A DNA stretch of 11,680 bases from Christensenella sp. UBA3792 (lineage in GTDB: Bacteria; Bacillota; Clostridia; Christensenellales; CAG-138), in NCBI GenBank assembly GCA_002369195.1, contig DFEW01000043.1:10352-22031 (forward strand). The letters are read 5' to 3'. Under the pieces are notes generated by a model, which saw nothing but the letters and a program-made list of their open reading frames with translations, ran no database searches and was not told where the DNA came from. This document shows positions 1-7,494 of the stretch, in pieces. Numbering within the stretch: the stretch's first letter is position 1; every line of letters starts with the position of its first letter. Made by a program: the position numbers and the translations under genes.

Positions 1-1514
1 AGCCGCTGCTTCTGCCCGCCGGACACGTTGCAGCCGCCCTGCCCGAGGTCGGTGTCGTACCCGTCGGGGAACGCGGTGACAAACTCGTCTGCGCAGGCGA
101 GTCTGCACGCTTCGCGGATCTGTTCGTCCGTCGCGTCCGGATTGCCCCAGCGCATGTTGTCGCGGATGCTGCCTGAGAACAGCAGGTTCTTCTGCAGAAC
201 CATCGAAACGCCGTCGCGCAGCGCCCGAAGCCCGTATTCGCGCACGTCGTGACCGGATACGCGCACCGCGCCGGAAAGCACGTCATAGAGGCGCGGGATC
301 ATCTGCACGAGCGTCGACTTGCCCTCGCCCGTGCCGCCGATCACGCCGACGGTCTGCCCCGGCAGAATGTTCAGATTGATGTCCTTGAGGTTCAGAACGT
401 CCGGATTGCCGGAGTACGAGAAATCGACGTGGTCGAACTCGATGCCGCCGTTCTCGACGACAAGGTCGCTTTCGGGCGAATCGATGTCGATTTTTTCCTC
501 AAAGACCTCGTTGATGCGGTCGAGCGATGCGCGCGTTCTCGAAAGCAGCATCGGGAACATCGATACCATCTGCAGCGCGCCGATGACCTGCGTCGAGTAG
601 CCGATCAGCGCGGTCAGGTCGCCGATGCCGAGCGTGCTGCCCGGCGCCGTGACGAGCTTGCCGCCCCACAGCCACAGCAGCAGGGTCGCGCCCCACATGA
701 TGCCGAGCTGGATCGGATTCGCGAGCGCAAAGAGCTTTTGCGCATAGATCTGCGTGCGCATCAGATCGTCCGCGCTCGACTGAAACTTTGCGTTTTCGTA
801 ATCGCCGCGCACGAAGGACTTGACCACGCGCGTTCCGATCAGGTTCTCCTGCACCGCGCCGTTCATCGCGTCGAGCTTTTTGAACATCAGCCGGAAGCGC
901 TTGCGTCCGACGAACATGAACAGCAGCATCGGCGTCATGACGAGCGGCAGTGCGACCACAAACACCAGCGACAGCCGCGCGCTGATGCGGAACGCCATGA
1001 TCGACGCAAAGACCATCTGGAACGGCGCGCGGAACATCATGCGCAGGAACATCTGGTACGTGTTCTGCATGCTGTTCACGTCCGTCGTCGCGCGGATGAC
1101 GAGCGACGAGGTCTGGAACCGGTCGGTGTTTTTGAACGAGAACCGCAGGATCTTGTCGAAGATCCGTTCGCGCAGGTTCTTCGCGAATCCCATCGACGCG
1201 ACCGCCGACGTGCGCGCGCCGAACGCGCCGCAGGTCAGCGACAGGAGCGCGGCGAGCACCATCAGTCCGCCCGCCCACAGCACGAACTGGAAGCTGTTCT
1301 CGTGCGGGAACCGCGAAAGGAAGCTTTGCAGCTGATACTCGTCCTTGTGATACAGACCGCCGTCGACGAGCGCCGCCATCAGAAGCGGGATCAGCGTCTC
1401 GAGCGCGACCTCAAAGACCATCAGGACCGGCGTCAGAGCCGACGGCAGCACGTACCCTTTGATACACGGCTTCAGGTACTTGATGCCCGGTCCTTTCTTC
1501 TTGTTTTTCTCCAT
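1..1514 (-). CDS. ABC exporter half-transporter (fused permease and ATPase), 3' end cut by window edge
   Basis: Membrane exporter subunit of the MsbA/LmrA class; 504 residues are visible and the last ~70-90, with Walker B and the H-loop, lie outside the window. Residues 1-330 form the transmembrane domain, with hydrophobic segments near 21-50, 78-96, 160-200 and 265-320. The nucleotide-binding domain follows: Walker A GGTGEGKS at 393-400 (Glu where Ser is usual, but GxxGxGKS holds), Q-loop Gln441, FSGSI just after it, and the signature SGGQKQR at 498-504. The N-terminal text (KYLKP, then EVALETLIPLLMA) resembles one half of heterodimeric exporters such as TM287/288 or LmrCD, so a partner gene probably lies beyond the left edge; this is inferred and the substrate is unknown. 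The ATG at 1514 is preceded by AGGAG at 1529-1533, 14 bases away, which is unusually long. An in-frame ATT at 1518-1520 would be 8 bases from it, and an in-frame TAG at 1521-1523 blocks anything longer. Confidence 0.93.
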   Translation of the reverse strand, partial: MEKNKKKGPGIKYLKPCIKGYVLPSALTPVLMVFEVALETLIPLLMAALVDGGLYHKDEYQLQSFLSRFPHENSFQFVLWAGGLMVLAALLSLTCGAFGARTSAVASMGFAKNLRERIFDKILRFSFKNTDRFQTSSLVIRATTDVNSMQNTYQMFLRMMFRAPFQMVFASIMAFRISARLSLVFVVALPLVMTPMLLFMFVGRKRFRLMFKKLDAMNGAVQENLIGTRVVKSFVRGDYENAKFQSSADDLMRTQIYAQKLFALANPIQLGIMWGATLLLWLWGGKLVTAPGSTLGIGDLTALIGYSTQVIGALQMVSMFPMLLSRTRASLDRINEVFEEKIDIDSPESDLVVENGGIEFDHVDFSYSGNPDVLNLKDINLNILPGQTVGVIGGTGEGKSTLVQMIPRLYDVLSGAVRVSGHDVREYGLRALRDGVSMVLQKNLLFSGSIRDNMRWGNPDATDEQIREACRLACADEFVTAFPDGYDTDLGQGGCNVSGGQKQR

Positions 1515-1533
1515 CGGAATCTATAGAACTCCT

Positions 1534-1563
1534 ATCATACTCTTACTTAAATGTATATCACAA
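1534..1563 (-). promoter_or_regulatory. Candidate SigA-type promoter of the ABC exporter gene
   Basis: On the minus strand TTGTGA (plus-strand positions 1558-1563) and TATGAT (1534-1539) are 18 bases apart. The predicted start near 1527 would leave a leader of about 13 bases and would lie just downstream of the AGGAG at 1529-1533. If this promoter is the one used, that Shine-Dalgarno-like sequence is not in the mRNA. Confidence 0.5.
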
Positions 1564-1611
1564 TTGCCGCCCGATGGCAAGCGAATCGCCCGCGAATTCT
1601 GCAAATTCACG

Positions 1612-1640
1612 TTGCGAAGCCGCCGCGCCTTTGCTATACT
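1612..1640 (+). promoter_or_regulatory. SigA-type promoter placing transcription start on the exonuclease ATG
   Basis: TTGCGA at 1612-1617 and TATACT at 1635-1640 are separated by exactly 17 bases. Counting the usual distance from the -10 hexamer, the predicted +1 is base 1647, the A of the exonuclease start codon. Only GGATGC lies between the -10 box and the ATG. Confidence 0.65.
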
Positions 1641-1646
1641 GGATGC

Positions 1647-2474
1647 ATGGAACAGCAATATAATCGCATCGTCGCGCTCGACGTCGAAACCCCGAACGGC
1701 AAGGTCCCGTCCGTCTGCCAGATCGGGCTGGTCGTCGCCGAAGCGGGCGACATTATCAAAACCGAATCGATCCTCGTCGATCCCGAAACGTACTTCGACG
1801 AATGGAACATCCGCATCCACGGCATCACGCCCGCGGACGTATCGAACGCGCCGACGTTTTCGCAGGTCTGGCCGCGCATCGCAGGGTACTTTTCCGGCAG
1901 CGTGACCGTCGCGCACAACGCGGCGTTCGACCTCGGCGCCGTCACCGCCGTCTGCGAACGATACGGCATCCCTGCGCCGGAGTTTACCTACGCCTGCACC
2001 GTGCAGATGGCGCGGCGGCGCTTTGCGCGCGAAACGTACGGCTCCTATCGGCTCGACACGCTCTGCGCGGCGTTCGACATTCCGCTGGACAACCACCACG
2101 ACGCGCTGTGCGACGCGCTCGCCTGCTACCGGCTCTATCGCGAGCTGCTCGCCGAATACGGTCCCGACCCGCGCGATATCCGTCCGTACCGCAAAAAAGC
2201 GCAAAAGCCCGCGCCAGCGCCGGTCGGAACGTTCTCGATCGAATCGGAAACGGATGTGACCCTGCGCTCGCTGCGCGAGCTGCTTGCGGATGTGCAGCCG
2301 GTGACGTTTCTGAACCCGTCCGACTCGATGGCGATCGCCTATTGGATGGACCGGCACGTCGAGCTTTCGGGCGAGCCGCCGTTTGACGCGATCTTTCAAT
2401 ACCTCTACCGCATGATCTCCGATAAACCCCTGACCGTGTCGGAGGCCGAATCGCTCAGAGCGCTGCTGCGATAA
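1647..2474 (+). CDS. DnaQ-like DEDDh 3'-5' exonuclease with C-terminal extension
   Basis: Predicted 275-residue cytoplasmic exonuclease of the RNase T/DnaQ fold, which removes nucleotides from 3' ends with two metal ions. All catalytic motifs are present: LDVET with Asp12 and Glu14 (ExoI), NAAFD with Asp95 (ExoII), and HDALCD with His151 and Asp156 (ExoIII, the h subtype). The nuclease domain ends near residue 175. After a basic, Pro/Ala-rich linker (about 180-193) comes a region of about 80 residues that I cannot assign. The reading frame is open upstream to 1551, but 1647 is chosen because the protein from there starts with the family-like MEQQYNRIVALDVETPN and because the promoter at 1612-1640 ends 6 bases before it. 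There is no Shine-Dalgarno sequence. Substrate (DNA or RNA; repair or turnover) cannot be told from the sequence. No clear terminator follows. Confidence 0.9.
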   Translation: MEQQYNRIVALDVETPNGKVPSVCQIGLVVAEAGDIIKTESILVDPETYFDEWNIRIHGITPADVSNAPTFSQVWPRIAGYFSGSVTVAHNAAFDLGAVTAVCERYGIPAPEFTYACTVQMARRRFARETYGSYRLDTLCAAFDIPLDNHHDALCDALACYRLYRELLAEYGPDPRDIRPYRKKAQKPAPAPVGTFSIESETDVTLRSLRELLADVQPVTFLNPSDSMAIAYWMDRHVELSGEPPFDAIFQYLYRMISDKPLTVSEAESLRALLR

Positions 2475-2501
2475 CCGCATGCGGCGTTTGCGCATACAGT
2501 C

Positions 2502-2530
2502 TTGCAAAACCGCCGCGAAAAAGATATAAT
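2502..2530 (+). promoter_or_regulatory. Promoter of ktrB-ktrA
   Basis: TTGCAA at 2502-2507 and a consensus TATAAT at 2525-2530 are 17 bases apart, predicting a start near 2537 and a leader of about 34 bases. The leader is too short for a c-di-AMP (ydaO-type) riboswitch, which precedes ktrAB in Bacillus subtilis. Confidence 0.75.
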
Positions 2531-2570
2531 ATCTTATTATGATTTCTTCGTCGCCGGAAAGGGAATGCGT

Positions 2571-3935
2571 ATGCAAAGACGAGGGCTGTCCTCCACACAG
2601 ATCATACCGCTTGGATTCCTGTTGCTGATCCTGCTCGGAACAGGTCTGTTATCGCTGCCGTTCGCAACGGCGAGCGGACAGCGCGCTCCGTTTCTGACCG
2701 CGCTGTTTACGGCAACGACCTCGGTCTGCGTGACCGGTCTCGTCGTCGTCGACACGTACGCGTACTGGTCCCTGTTCGGCAAGATCGTCATTCTCGTTCT
2801 GATCCAGGCAGGCGGGCTCGGCATCGTCGCCGTCTCGTCGTCGCTTTTGCTGATGCTGCGTAAATCGTTCAGCATCCGCGACCGCGTGCTTTTGCGCGAC
2901 GCGTTTGATCTCGATTCTCTGCACGACGTACTGCGTTTTCTGCGCAGGGTCGTGCTCGGCGTATTCGCGATGGAAGGGATCGGCGCGCTGCTCTATGCCT
3001 TCGCGTTCGTTCCGCAGTTCGGACCGGTCCGCGGGATCTGGTATGCGGTATTTCATTCGATCTCCGCATTCTGCAACGCGGGGCTCGACCTGCTCGGACC
3101 GGACAGTCTGATCCCGTATCAGCAAAGCGCATATGTCCTGACCGTGACGATGCTGCTGATCGTCGTCGGCGGTCTCGGCTACATCGTCTGGTTCGATTCG
3201 ATGTCGAAGGCGCACGAGTCGATCCGGCACCGTTACGGTGTCCGCTGGTATTTCCGGCATCTCGGCGAGCACAGCAAGCTCGTCTTCTGCGCGACCGCCG
3301 TGCTGATCCTGTTCGGCGCCGCCGCAACGCTGCTGCTGGAATCGCGCAATCCGCAAACGCTCGGTCAAATGTCCCCCGGTCTTAAGGTCCTGAATGCGTT
3401 GTTCCAGTCCGTCACATACCGCACGGCGGGCTTCGCTTCCGTTCCGCAATCCGGATTGACCGACGGTTCCGTGCTGCTCGGAAGCGCGCTGATGTTCATC
3501 GGCGGTTCTCCGATGGGCACCGCTGGCGGCGTGAAGACGGTCACCGTCGCCGTGCTGCTGCTGGAAGCGTTCTCGTTCGTGCGTCACAGATCGGAAACCG
3601 TCGTGTTCCGCAGGCGCGTGTCCGAAGATCTTGTCAAAAAAGCGGTGGCGATCCTCGCGTTCAGCTTTCTTCTGTCGCTGTTCTCGATCGTCCTGCTCGT
3701 TTCGGTCGATCGCGTACCGCTGCAGGACGCCGTGTATGAGGTGTTCAGCGCAACGGCGACCGTCGGACTGTCGCGCGGGCTGACGCCGCAGCTGACCGTG
3801 TTCGGCAGATGGCTGATCATCGTCTGCATGTATCTCGGAAGAATCGGTCCGATTTCTCTCGCGCTGTTCTTCCTTCGGCAGTCATCGGGCAAAAATGACA
3901 TCCGGTTTGCTGCCGGACACTATTTCGTCGGATAA
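2571..3935 (+). CDS. ktrB: KtrB-type potassium transporter, membrane subunit
   Basis: Membrane pore protein of the Trk/Ktr/HKT superfamily, 454 residues, which takes up potassium (in Ktr systems driven or assisted by sodium) as a dimer bound to a cytoplasmic KtrA ring. The four pore-loop repeats each show the selectivity-filter glycine: SVCVTGL (Gly56), AFCNAGLDL (Gly171), TYRTAGFAS (Gly287) and TATVGLSRGL (Gly399). The segment FIGGSPMGTAGGVKT (309-323) is the typical stretch after the third filter, and FGRWLIIVCMYLGRIGP matches the usual C-terminal helix. The length fits KtrB. The ATG at 2571 is preferred: GGAAAGGGA ends 6 bases upstream, whereas the in-frame ATG at 2565 would abut it. The stop is 16 bases before ktrA, so the two form an operon, and KtrA binding is expected to gate transport. 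Confidence 0.93.
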   Translation: MQRRGLSSTQIIPLGFLLLILLGTGLLSLPFATASGQRAPFLTALFTATTSVCVTGLVVVDTYAYWSLFGKIVILVLIQAGGLGIVAVSSSLLLMLRKSFSIRDRVLLRDAFDLDSLHDVLRFLRRVVLGVFAMEGIGALLYAFAFVPQFGPVRGIWYAVFHSISAFCNAGLDLLGPDSLIPYQQSAYVLTVTMLLIVVGGLGYIVWFDSMSKAHESIRHRYGVRWYFRHLGEHSKLVFCATAVLILFGAAATLLLESRNPQTLGQMSPGLKVLNALFQSVTYRTAGFASVPQSGLTDGSVLLGSALMFIGGSPMGTAGGVKTVTVAVLLLEAFSFVRHRSETVVFRRRVSEDLVKKAVAILAFSFLLSLFSIVLLVSVDRVPLQDAVYEVFSATATVGLSRGLTPQLTVFGRWLIIVCMYLGRIGPISLALFFLRQSSGKNDIRFAAGHYFVG

Positions 3936-3939
3936 ACAC

Positions 3940-3946
3940 AAGGAGG
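3940..3946 (+). promoter_or_regulatory. Ribosome binding site deciding the ktrA start
   Basis: A full AAGGAGG lies 5 bases before the ATG at 3952. It rules out the longer in-frame start at 3895, which would overlap ktrB and add residues unlike the family. Confidence 0.85.
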
Positions 3947-3951
3947 CTGTT

Positions 3952-4596
3952 ATGAAAAAATCGATTGCTGTACTGGGGCTCGGCAGATACGGACAGTTTT
4001 TAGCCGATGCGCTCTGCCGGCAGGGTGCGGACGTGCTGGTCGCCGACGATGATGAAGAAATCATCCAGCGCTTTGCCCCTATGGTAAGCTGCGCCGTCAA
4101 AGCGGATCTGAACGAGCCGGGCGCGATCCGCAACCTCGGGCTGAACGACGTCGATACGGTCGTGGTATCGATGGGCAGCAGTCTCGAATCCAGCATCATG
4201 TGCGTCATGGTTGCAAAGGAGATGGGCATCCCGCATGTGATCGCAAAGGCGGCTTCTCTGCGCATGGGCGATATTCTGCGGCGGGTCGGCGCGGATGAGA
4301 TCGTCTACCCGGAAAAAGAAAGCGCGGAGGCGACCGCGCGCCGCCTGCTGTCCTCCGATTTCATTGAATTCTTCGACCTCGGCAGCGAGCTGTGCGTATG
4401 CAGTCTGAAGCCGAAAAAGGATTGGATCGGCAAAACGCTTCGCGAGCTCAGGCTGCGCGACAGGTACCGTCTGAATATCGTTGCCATTCGGGAAAACGGC
4501 AAGACGAGCGCGTCGCCGAATCCCGACGAGCCGCTGTCCGAAACGTGCGAATTGTTTGCGGTTACGGAGCACGGTTCTCTCGATAAGCTGTTTTAA
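3952..4596 (+). CDS. ktrA: KtrA potassium uptake regulatory subunit (RCK protein)
   Basis: Cytoplasmic gating subunit of 214 residues with the usual KtrA layout. The RCK_N Rossmann domain (about 3-130) has GLGRYG at 9-14 and acidic residues Asp32-Asp34 after the second strand, fitting binding of ATP/ADP or NAD(H). The RCK_C domain (about 138-214) starts at IEFFDLGSELCV. In characterised Firmicutes KtrA proteins the N-domain senses ATP/ADP and the C-domain can bind c-di-AMP, which closes the channel; that this copy does so is inferred from the family. Residue 100 onwards (AKAASLRMGDILRRVGADEIVYPE) is very typical of the family. It follows ktrB by 16 bases and is ended by the terminator at 4606-4639. 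Confidence 0.94.
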   Translation: MKKSIAVLGLGRYGQFLADALCRQGADVLVADDDEEIIQRFAPMVSCAVKADLNEPGAIRNLGLNDVDTVVVSMGSSLESSIMCVMVAKEMGIPHVIAKAASLRMGDILRRVGADEIVYPEKESAEATARRLLSSDFIEFFDLGSELCVCSLKPKKDWIGKTLRELRLRDRYRLNIVAIRENGKTSASPNPDEPLSETCELFAVTEHGSLDKLF

Positions 4597-4605
4597 TCCG
4601 AATAG

Positions 4606-4639
4606 AAAAAAGGATCGTCCGAAAGGGCGATCCGTTTTT
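4606..4639. terminator. Bidirectional intrinsic terminator between the two potassium operons
   Basis: Arms GGATCGTCC (4612-4620) and GGGCGATCC (4625-4633) form a 9-pair stem, with one G-U pair on the plus-strand transcript and an A-C mismatch on the minus-strand transcript. The loop is a GAAA tetraloop on the plus strand. A run of six A (4606-4611) precedes it and five T (4635-4639) follow, so it can act in both directions. It starts 10 bases after the ktrA stop and ends 3 bases before the trkH stop. Confidence 0.85.
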
Positions 4640-4641
4640 CA

Positions 4642-6087
4642 TTATTTTCCCACGCGCCGGTAGGTCGCCGGGCTGAACAGAATGATGATCGGGAACAGTT
4701 CCAGCCGCCCCGCCAGCATTTCGAGCGACAGCAGCACCTTCGACGCGCCGGAATAGAACCCGTAATTGCCGGTCGCTCCGACCTTTGCAAAGCCGGGTCC
4801 GATGTTGCCGAGGCACGCGACCGCGGCGGTAAAGTTCGTTTCAAAATCCGGTTCGCCGAGCGACAGCAGCAGCGTGCCGATCGCGAGGCAGGCAATGTAC
4901 ATCACGAAAAAGATCAGCGTCGCGCGCAGCAGCCCGCTGTTCACCGTATGCCCCTCCATGCGCACGACGGTGACGGCGCGCGGATGCAGCAAACGGCGCA
5001 CCTCCTGCCGTACGCCTTTGAACAGGATCACGACGCGGCTGACTTTCATCGCGCCGCCGGTCGATCCCGCGCATGCGCCGATCATCATCAGAAGCAGGAG
5101 GATCATCCGGGAAAACGCCGGCCACCGATTGAAATCGACCGTCGAATAGCCGGTGGTCGTGATGATCGAAGAAACCTGGAAGAATGCGTTTCGCAGCGTA
5201 AGCCCGACGTTTTGGTAGATCGAAAGGGTATTGACCGCGATCATTGCGACCGTTGCGGCGACGATGCCGATGTATACATGCAGTTCCTCGGAGCGGATCG
5301 CATTTTTGATCCTTCCGATCAGAATCAGATGATACAGACTGAAATTGACCCCGAACAGCAGCATGAAGACCGAAAGCACGATATCGATATACGCGCTGTT
5401 ATAGTACGCAATTCCCGTATTTTTGATTGCGAATCCGCCCGTGCCCGCCGCGCCGAACGCGTGGCAGACGGAATCGAACAGCGGCATGCCGCCCGCAACC
5501 AGCAGAATGACCAGCAGCAGCGTCATCGCCGCATAGACCGTGTACAGGATCTTCGCGGTATCGCGCATGCGCGGCACGAGCTTGCCGACGACGGGTCCGG
5601 GCACCTCGGCGCGCATCAGGTGCATCGAGCGCTCCTCACCCATCGGCATGACCGCAAGCACGAACACCAGAACGCCCATGCCGCCGATCCAATGCGAAAA
5701 GCTTCTCCAGAAGAGGATGCAGTGCGGAAGCTGCTCGACGGAGCTCAGGATCGACGCGCCGGTCGTGGTAAAGCCGGAAACGATCTCGAAAATGCAGTCC
5801 CAGATCGAGTCAAACTCGCCGGACAGCCAAAACGGCACCGCGCCGAACAGCGACATCAAAACCCACGCCGCCGCGACGACGAGGAATCCCTCGCGCGCGT
5901 AGATCGCCGTGTTCTTCGGCTTTTTGAGTCCGAATAGGCTCAGCAGCAGCAGCGCGCCGATCGCGGGCAGAAAGCACCATGTGATCGCTTCGCGGTAGAT
6001 GAGCCCGACGATGACCGACGGCAGCATCAGAATCGCTTCCGCGAACAGGATGCGGCTCAGCAGGAATACGACCATGCGCCGGTTCAT
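4642..6087 (-). CDS. trkH: TrkH-type potassium uptake protein
   Basis: Membrane subunit of a Trk potassium transporter, 481 residues, the usual TrkH/TrkG length. It has the two extra N-terminal helices (about 5-55) that separate TrkH from KtrB. Pore-loop glycines appear in SGFTTTGAS (Gly110), AAGTGGFA (about 215-220), SSIITTTGYS (Gly313) and ACLGNIGPG (427-432). The sequence FSHWIGGMGVLVF (130-142) and the GACAGSTGGAMKVSR block (337-351) are hallmarks of TrkH. The start ATG overlaps the trkA stop as ATGA, and GGAGG within the trkA end lies 7 bases upstream, so translation is probably coupled. It is expected to work with the TrkA encoded just before it. Its gene converges on ktrA and shares that terminator. 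It is too divergent from the nearby KtrB to be a recent tandem duplicate. Confidence 0.95.
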   Translation of the reverse strand: MNRRMVVFLLSRILFAEAILMLPSVIVGLIYREAITWCFLPAIGALLLLSLFGLKKPKNTAIYAREGFLVVAAAWVLMSLFGAVPFWLSGEFDSIWDCIFEIVSGFTTTGASILSSVEQLPHCILFWRSFSHWIGGMGVLVFVLAVMPMGEERSMHLMRAEVPGPVVGKLVPRMRDTAKILYTVYAAMTLLLVILLVAGGMPLFDSVCHAFGAAGTGGFAIKNTGIAYYNSAYIDIVLSVFMLLFGVNFSLYHLILIGRIKNAIRSEELHVYIGIVAATVAMIAVNTLSIYQNVGLTLRNAFFQVSSIITTTGYSTVDFNRWPAFSRMILLLLMMIGACAGSTGGAMKVSRVVILFKGVRQEVRRLLHPRAVTVVRMEGHTVNSGLLRATLIFFVMYIACLAIGTLLLSLGEPDFETNFTAAVACLGNIGPGFAKVGATGNYGFYSGASKVLLSLEMLAGRLELFPIIILFSPATYRRVGK

Positions 6088-7454
6088 TTGGCTTCCTCCA
6101 TAATGTCGCCGAGGTCGTTCATGAGCCGCTGCTCCGTCACGACCATCACGGTATCGCCCGCCTGGATGCAGTCCATGCCGCCGGGGATGATCGCCTTGCC
6201 GTTTCGCACGATGCAGGCGATCAGGATATGCTTTTTCGTTTTCAGATCCTTCAGCGGAATGTCGAGCAGATTCCGGTTCTCCGGATTCGCCACGAACTCG
6301 AGCACCTCGATCGAGCCGTCCGCGATCTTATAGAGCCCGCGGATCTCGCCCTGTTCCGCGCCCGCCTCGCGCGAGCGAACGTAGCGCAGGATGCGGTTGG
6401 TCGCGACGCGCTTGGGCGAAATGACCGATTCGAGCGCGACGTCCTTGACGAGCGTTTCGAGCGAATCGTTGTTGACCTTGGCGATGACCTTCGACACTCT
6501 GCGGCGCTTGGCGTACAGTGCGGAGAGGATGTTGCCCTCGTCGAGACCGGTCAGCGCGACGAACGCGTCGGTCGATTCGATGCCCTCCTCCTGCAGCAGT
6601 TCATGGTCGGTCACGTCGCCGTTCAGAACGACCGCGTCGGGCAGCTGCTCCGCCATCGCGCGGGCGCGCTCGTGGCTGCGCTCGATGATCTTGACCGTAA
6701 TATTGCTCTTCAAAAGCTCCTGCGCGAGATAGTAGCTGATGCGTCCGCCGCCGCCGATGATGACCGAGCGGACCGGGTTCGCGAGCACGCCCGCCTTGCG
6801 CAGCGTCTTTGCGACCTCGCGCGGCGCGCCGGTCAGGTACAGCGTATCGCTGCCCTGCAGCACGAACGAGCCGCCGGGGATCGTGTACGTTCCGTTTCGC
6901 TCGACCGCGCAGATCAGCACCTTGCCGCCGAGCTTCTGCGGCAGCTCGTACAGCGGAACGCCGTTCAGAATGCTCTTCTCGGGCAGCCGCGCCGAGACGA
7001 GCTCCACGCGTCCGTTCGCGAACAGCTCCACGTGCATCGCCGCGGGGAAGCGCAGGATCCGCGCAATCTCCTCCGCCGCCTGCTTGTCGGGATTGACCGT
7101 CATCGAAAGACCGAGATCGTCGGAAATCTGGTACATATGTGCCGCGTATTCGGGGTTTCTGACGCGCGCGACGGTGTGCTTTGCGCCGATCTTGTGCGCG
7201 ATCAGGCAAGAAAGCAGGTTCAGCTCGTCGCTCTCGGTCAGCGCCAGCATCAGGTCCGCGTCCTTCGCGCCCGCCGATTCGAGCACCGAAAAGACGGCGC
7301 CGTTGCCGACATAGCCGATCACGTCCTGCGTGTTGCTGATCTGCTCGATGACCGACTCGCTCTGATCCACGATCGTCACCCGGTGTCCTTCCTCGACAAG
7401 CTGTACCGCAATAGACTGTCCCATTTTCCCGCAGCCGACGACGATGATTTGCAT
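6084..7454 (-). CDS. trkA: TrkA potassium uptake regulator with two RCK modules
   Basis: Cytoplasmic nucleotide-binding ring subunit controlling TrkH, 456 residues, the full double-module length (RCK_N, RCK_C, RCK_N, RCK_C). Module 1 has GCGKMG at 7-12 with Asp30 after the second strand. Module 2 has GGGGRIS at 234-240 with Glu258, the third glycine of GxGxxG being replaced by Ser240. RCK_C domains lie near 140-220 and 370-450. In characterised TrkA the modules bind NAD(H) and ATP/ADP and change TrkH activity. The ATG at 7454 is chosen because GGAGG (7462-7466) lies 7 bases upstream and the protein then begins MQIIVVGCGKMG as in the family; the frame stays open further upstream to 7565 without a plausible start. 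It is first in the trkA-trkH operon, which has a promoter at 7495-7523. Confidence 0.95.
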   Translation of the reverse strand: MQIIVVGCGKMGQSIAVQLVEEGHRVTIVDQSESVIEQISNTQDVIGYVGNGAVFSVLESAGAKDADLMLALTESDELNLLSCLIAHKIGAKHTVARVRNPEYAAHMYQISDDLGLSMTVNPDKQAAEEIARILRFPAAMHVELFANGRVELVSARLPEKSILNGVPLYELPQKLGGKVLICAVERNGTYTIPGGSFVLQGSDTLYLTGAPREVAKTLRKAGVLANPVRSVIIGGGGRISYYLAQELLKSNITVKIIERSHERARAMAEQLPDAVVLNGDVTDHELLQEEGIESTDAFVALTGLDEGNILSALYAKRRRVSKVIAKVNNDSLETLVKDVALESVISPKRVATNRILRYVRSREAGAEQGEIRGLYKIADGSIEVLEFVANPENRNLLDIPLKDLKTKKHILIACIVRNGKAIIPGGMDCIQAGDTVMVVTEQRLMNDLGDIMEEAK

Positions 7455-7464
7455 AAGCGTTCCT

Positions 7465-7478
7465 CCGTATACCGTATA
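7465..7478 (-). repeat. Tandem heptamer in the trkA leader
   Basis: CCGTATA occurs twice head to tail on the plus strand (7465-7471 and 7472-7478), read as TATACGG twice in the trkA leader. It lies between the predicted transcription start and the ribosome binding site and overlaps the latter by two bases. It could be a protein or RNA-level control site, or chance. Confidence 0.45.
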
Positions 7479-7494
7479 AACATATAACGTAGAA

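Noticed and set aside
249..1526. Plus-strand open frame of 425 codons antisense to the ABC exporter
   Set aside because: Rich in Arg, His, Asp and Gln with no recognisable motif, as produced opposite GC-rich genes; the minus strand encodes clear ABC exporter motifs.
2475..2484. Palindrome CCGCATGCGG right after the exonuclease stop as a terminator
   Set aside because: No usable loop and no T tract; a 10-base palindrome in GC-rich sequence is weak evidence.
1521..2576. Minus-strand open frame of 351 codons over the exonuclease gene
   Set aside because: Shadow of the exonuclease frame, which has all DEDDh motifs; composition is Arg-rich and family-less.
2571..6087. KtrB and TrkH as a recent tandem duplication
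   Set aside because: They differ in N-terminal architecture, length and filter surroundings and belong to separate subfamilies, each with its own type of RCK partner.
6228..7487. Plus-strand open frame of 419 codons over trkA
   Set aside because: Shadow frame; the minus strand encodes a full TrkA with two RCK modules.
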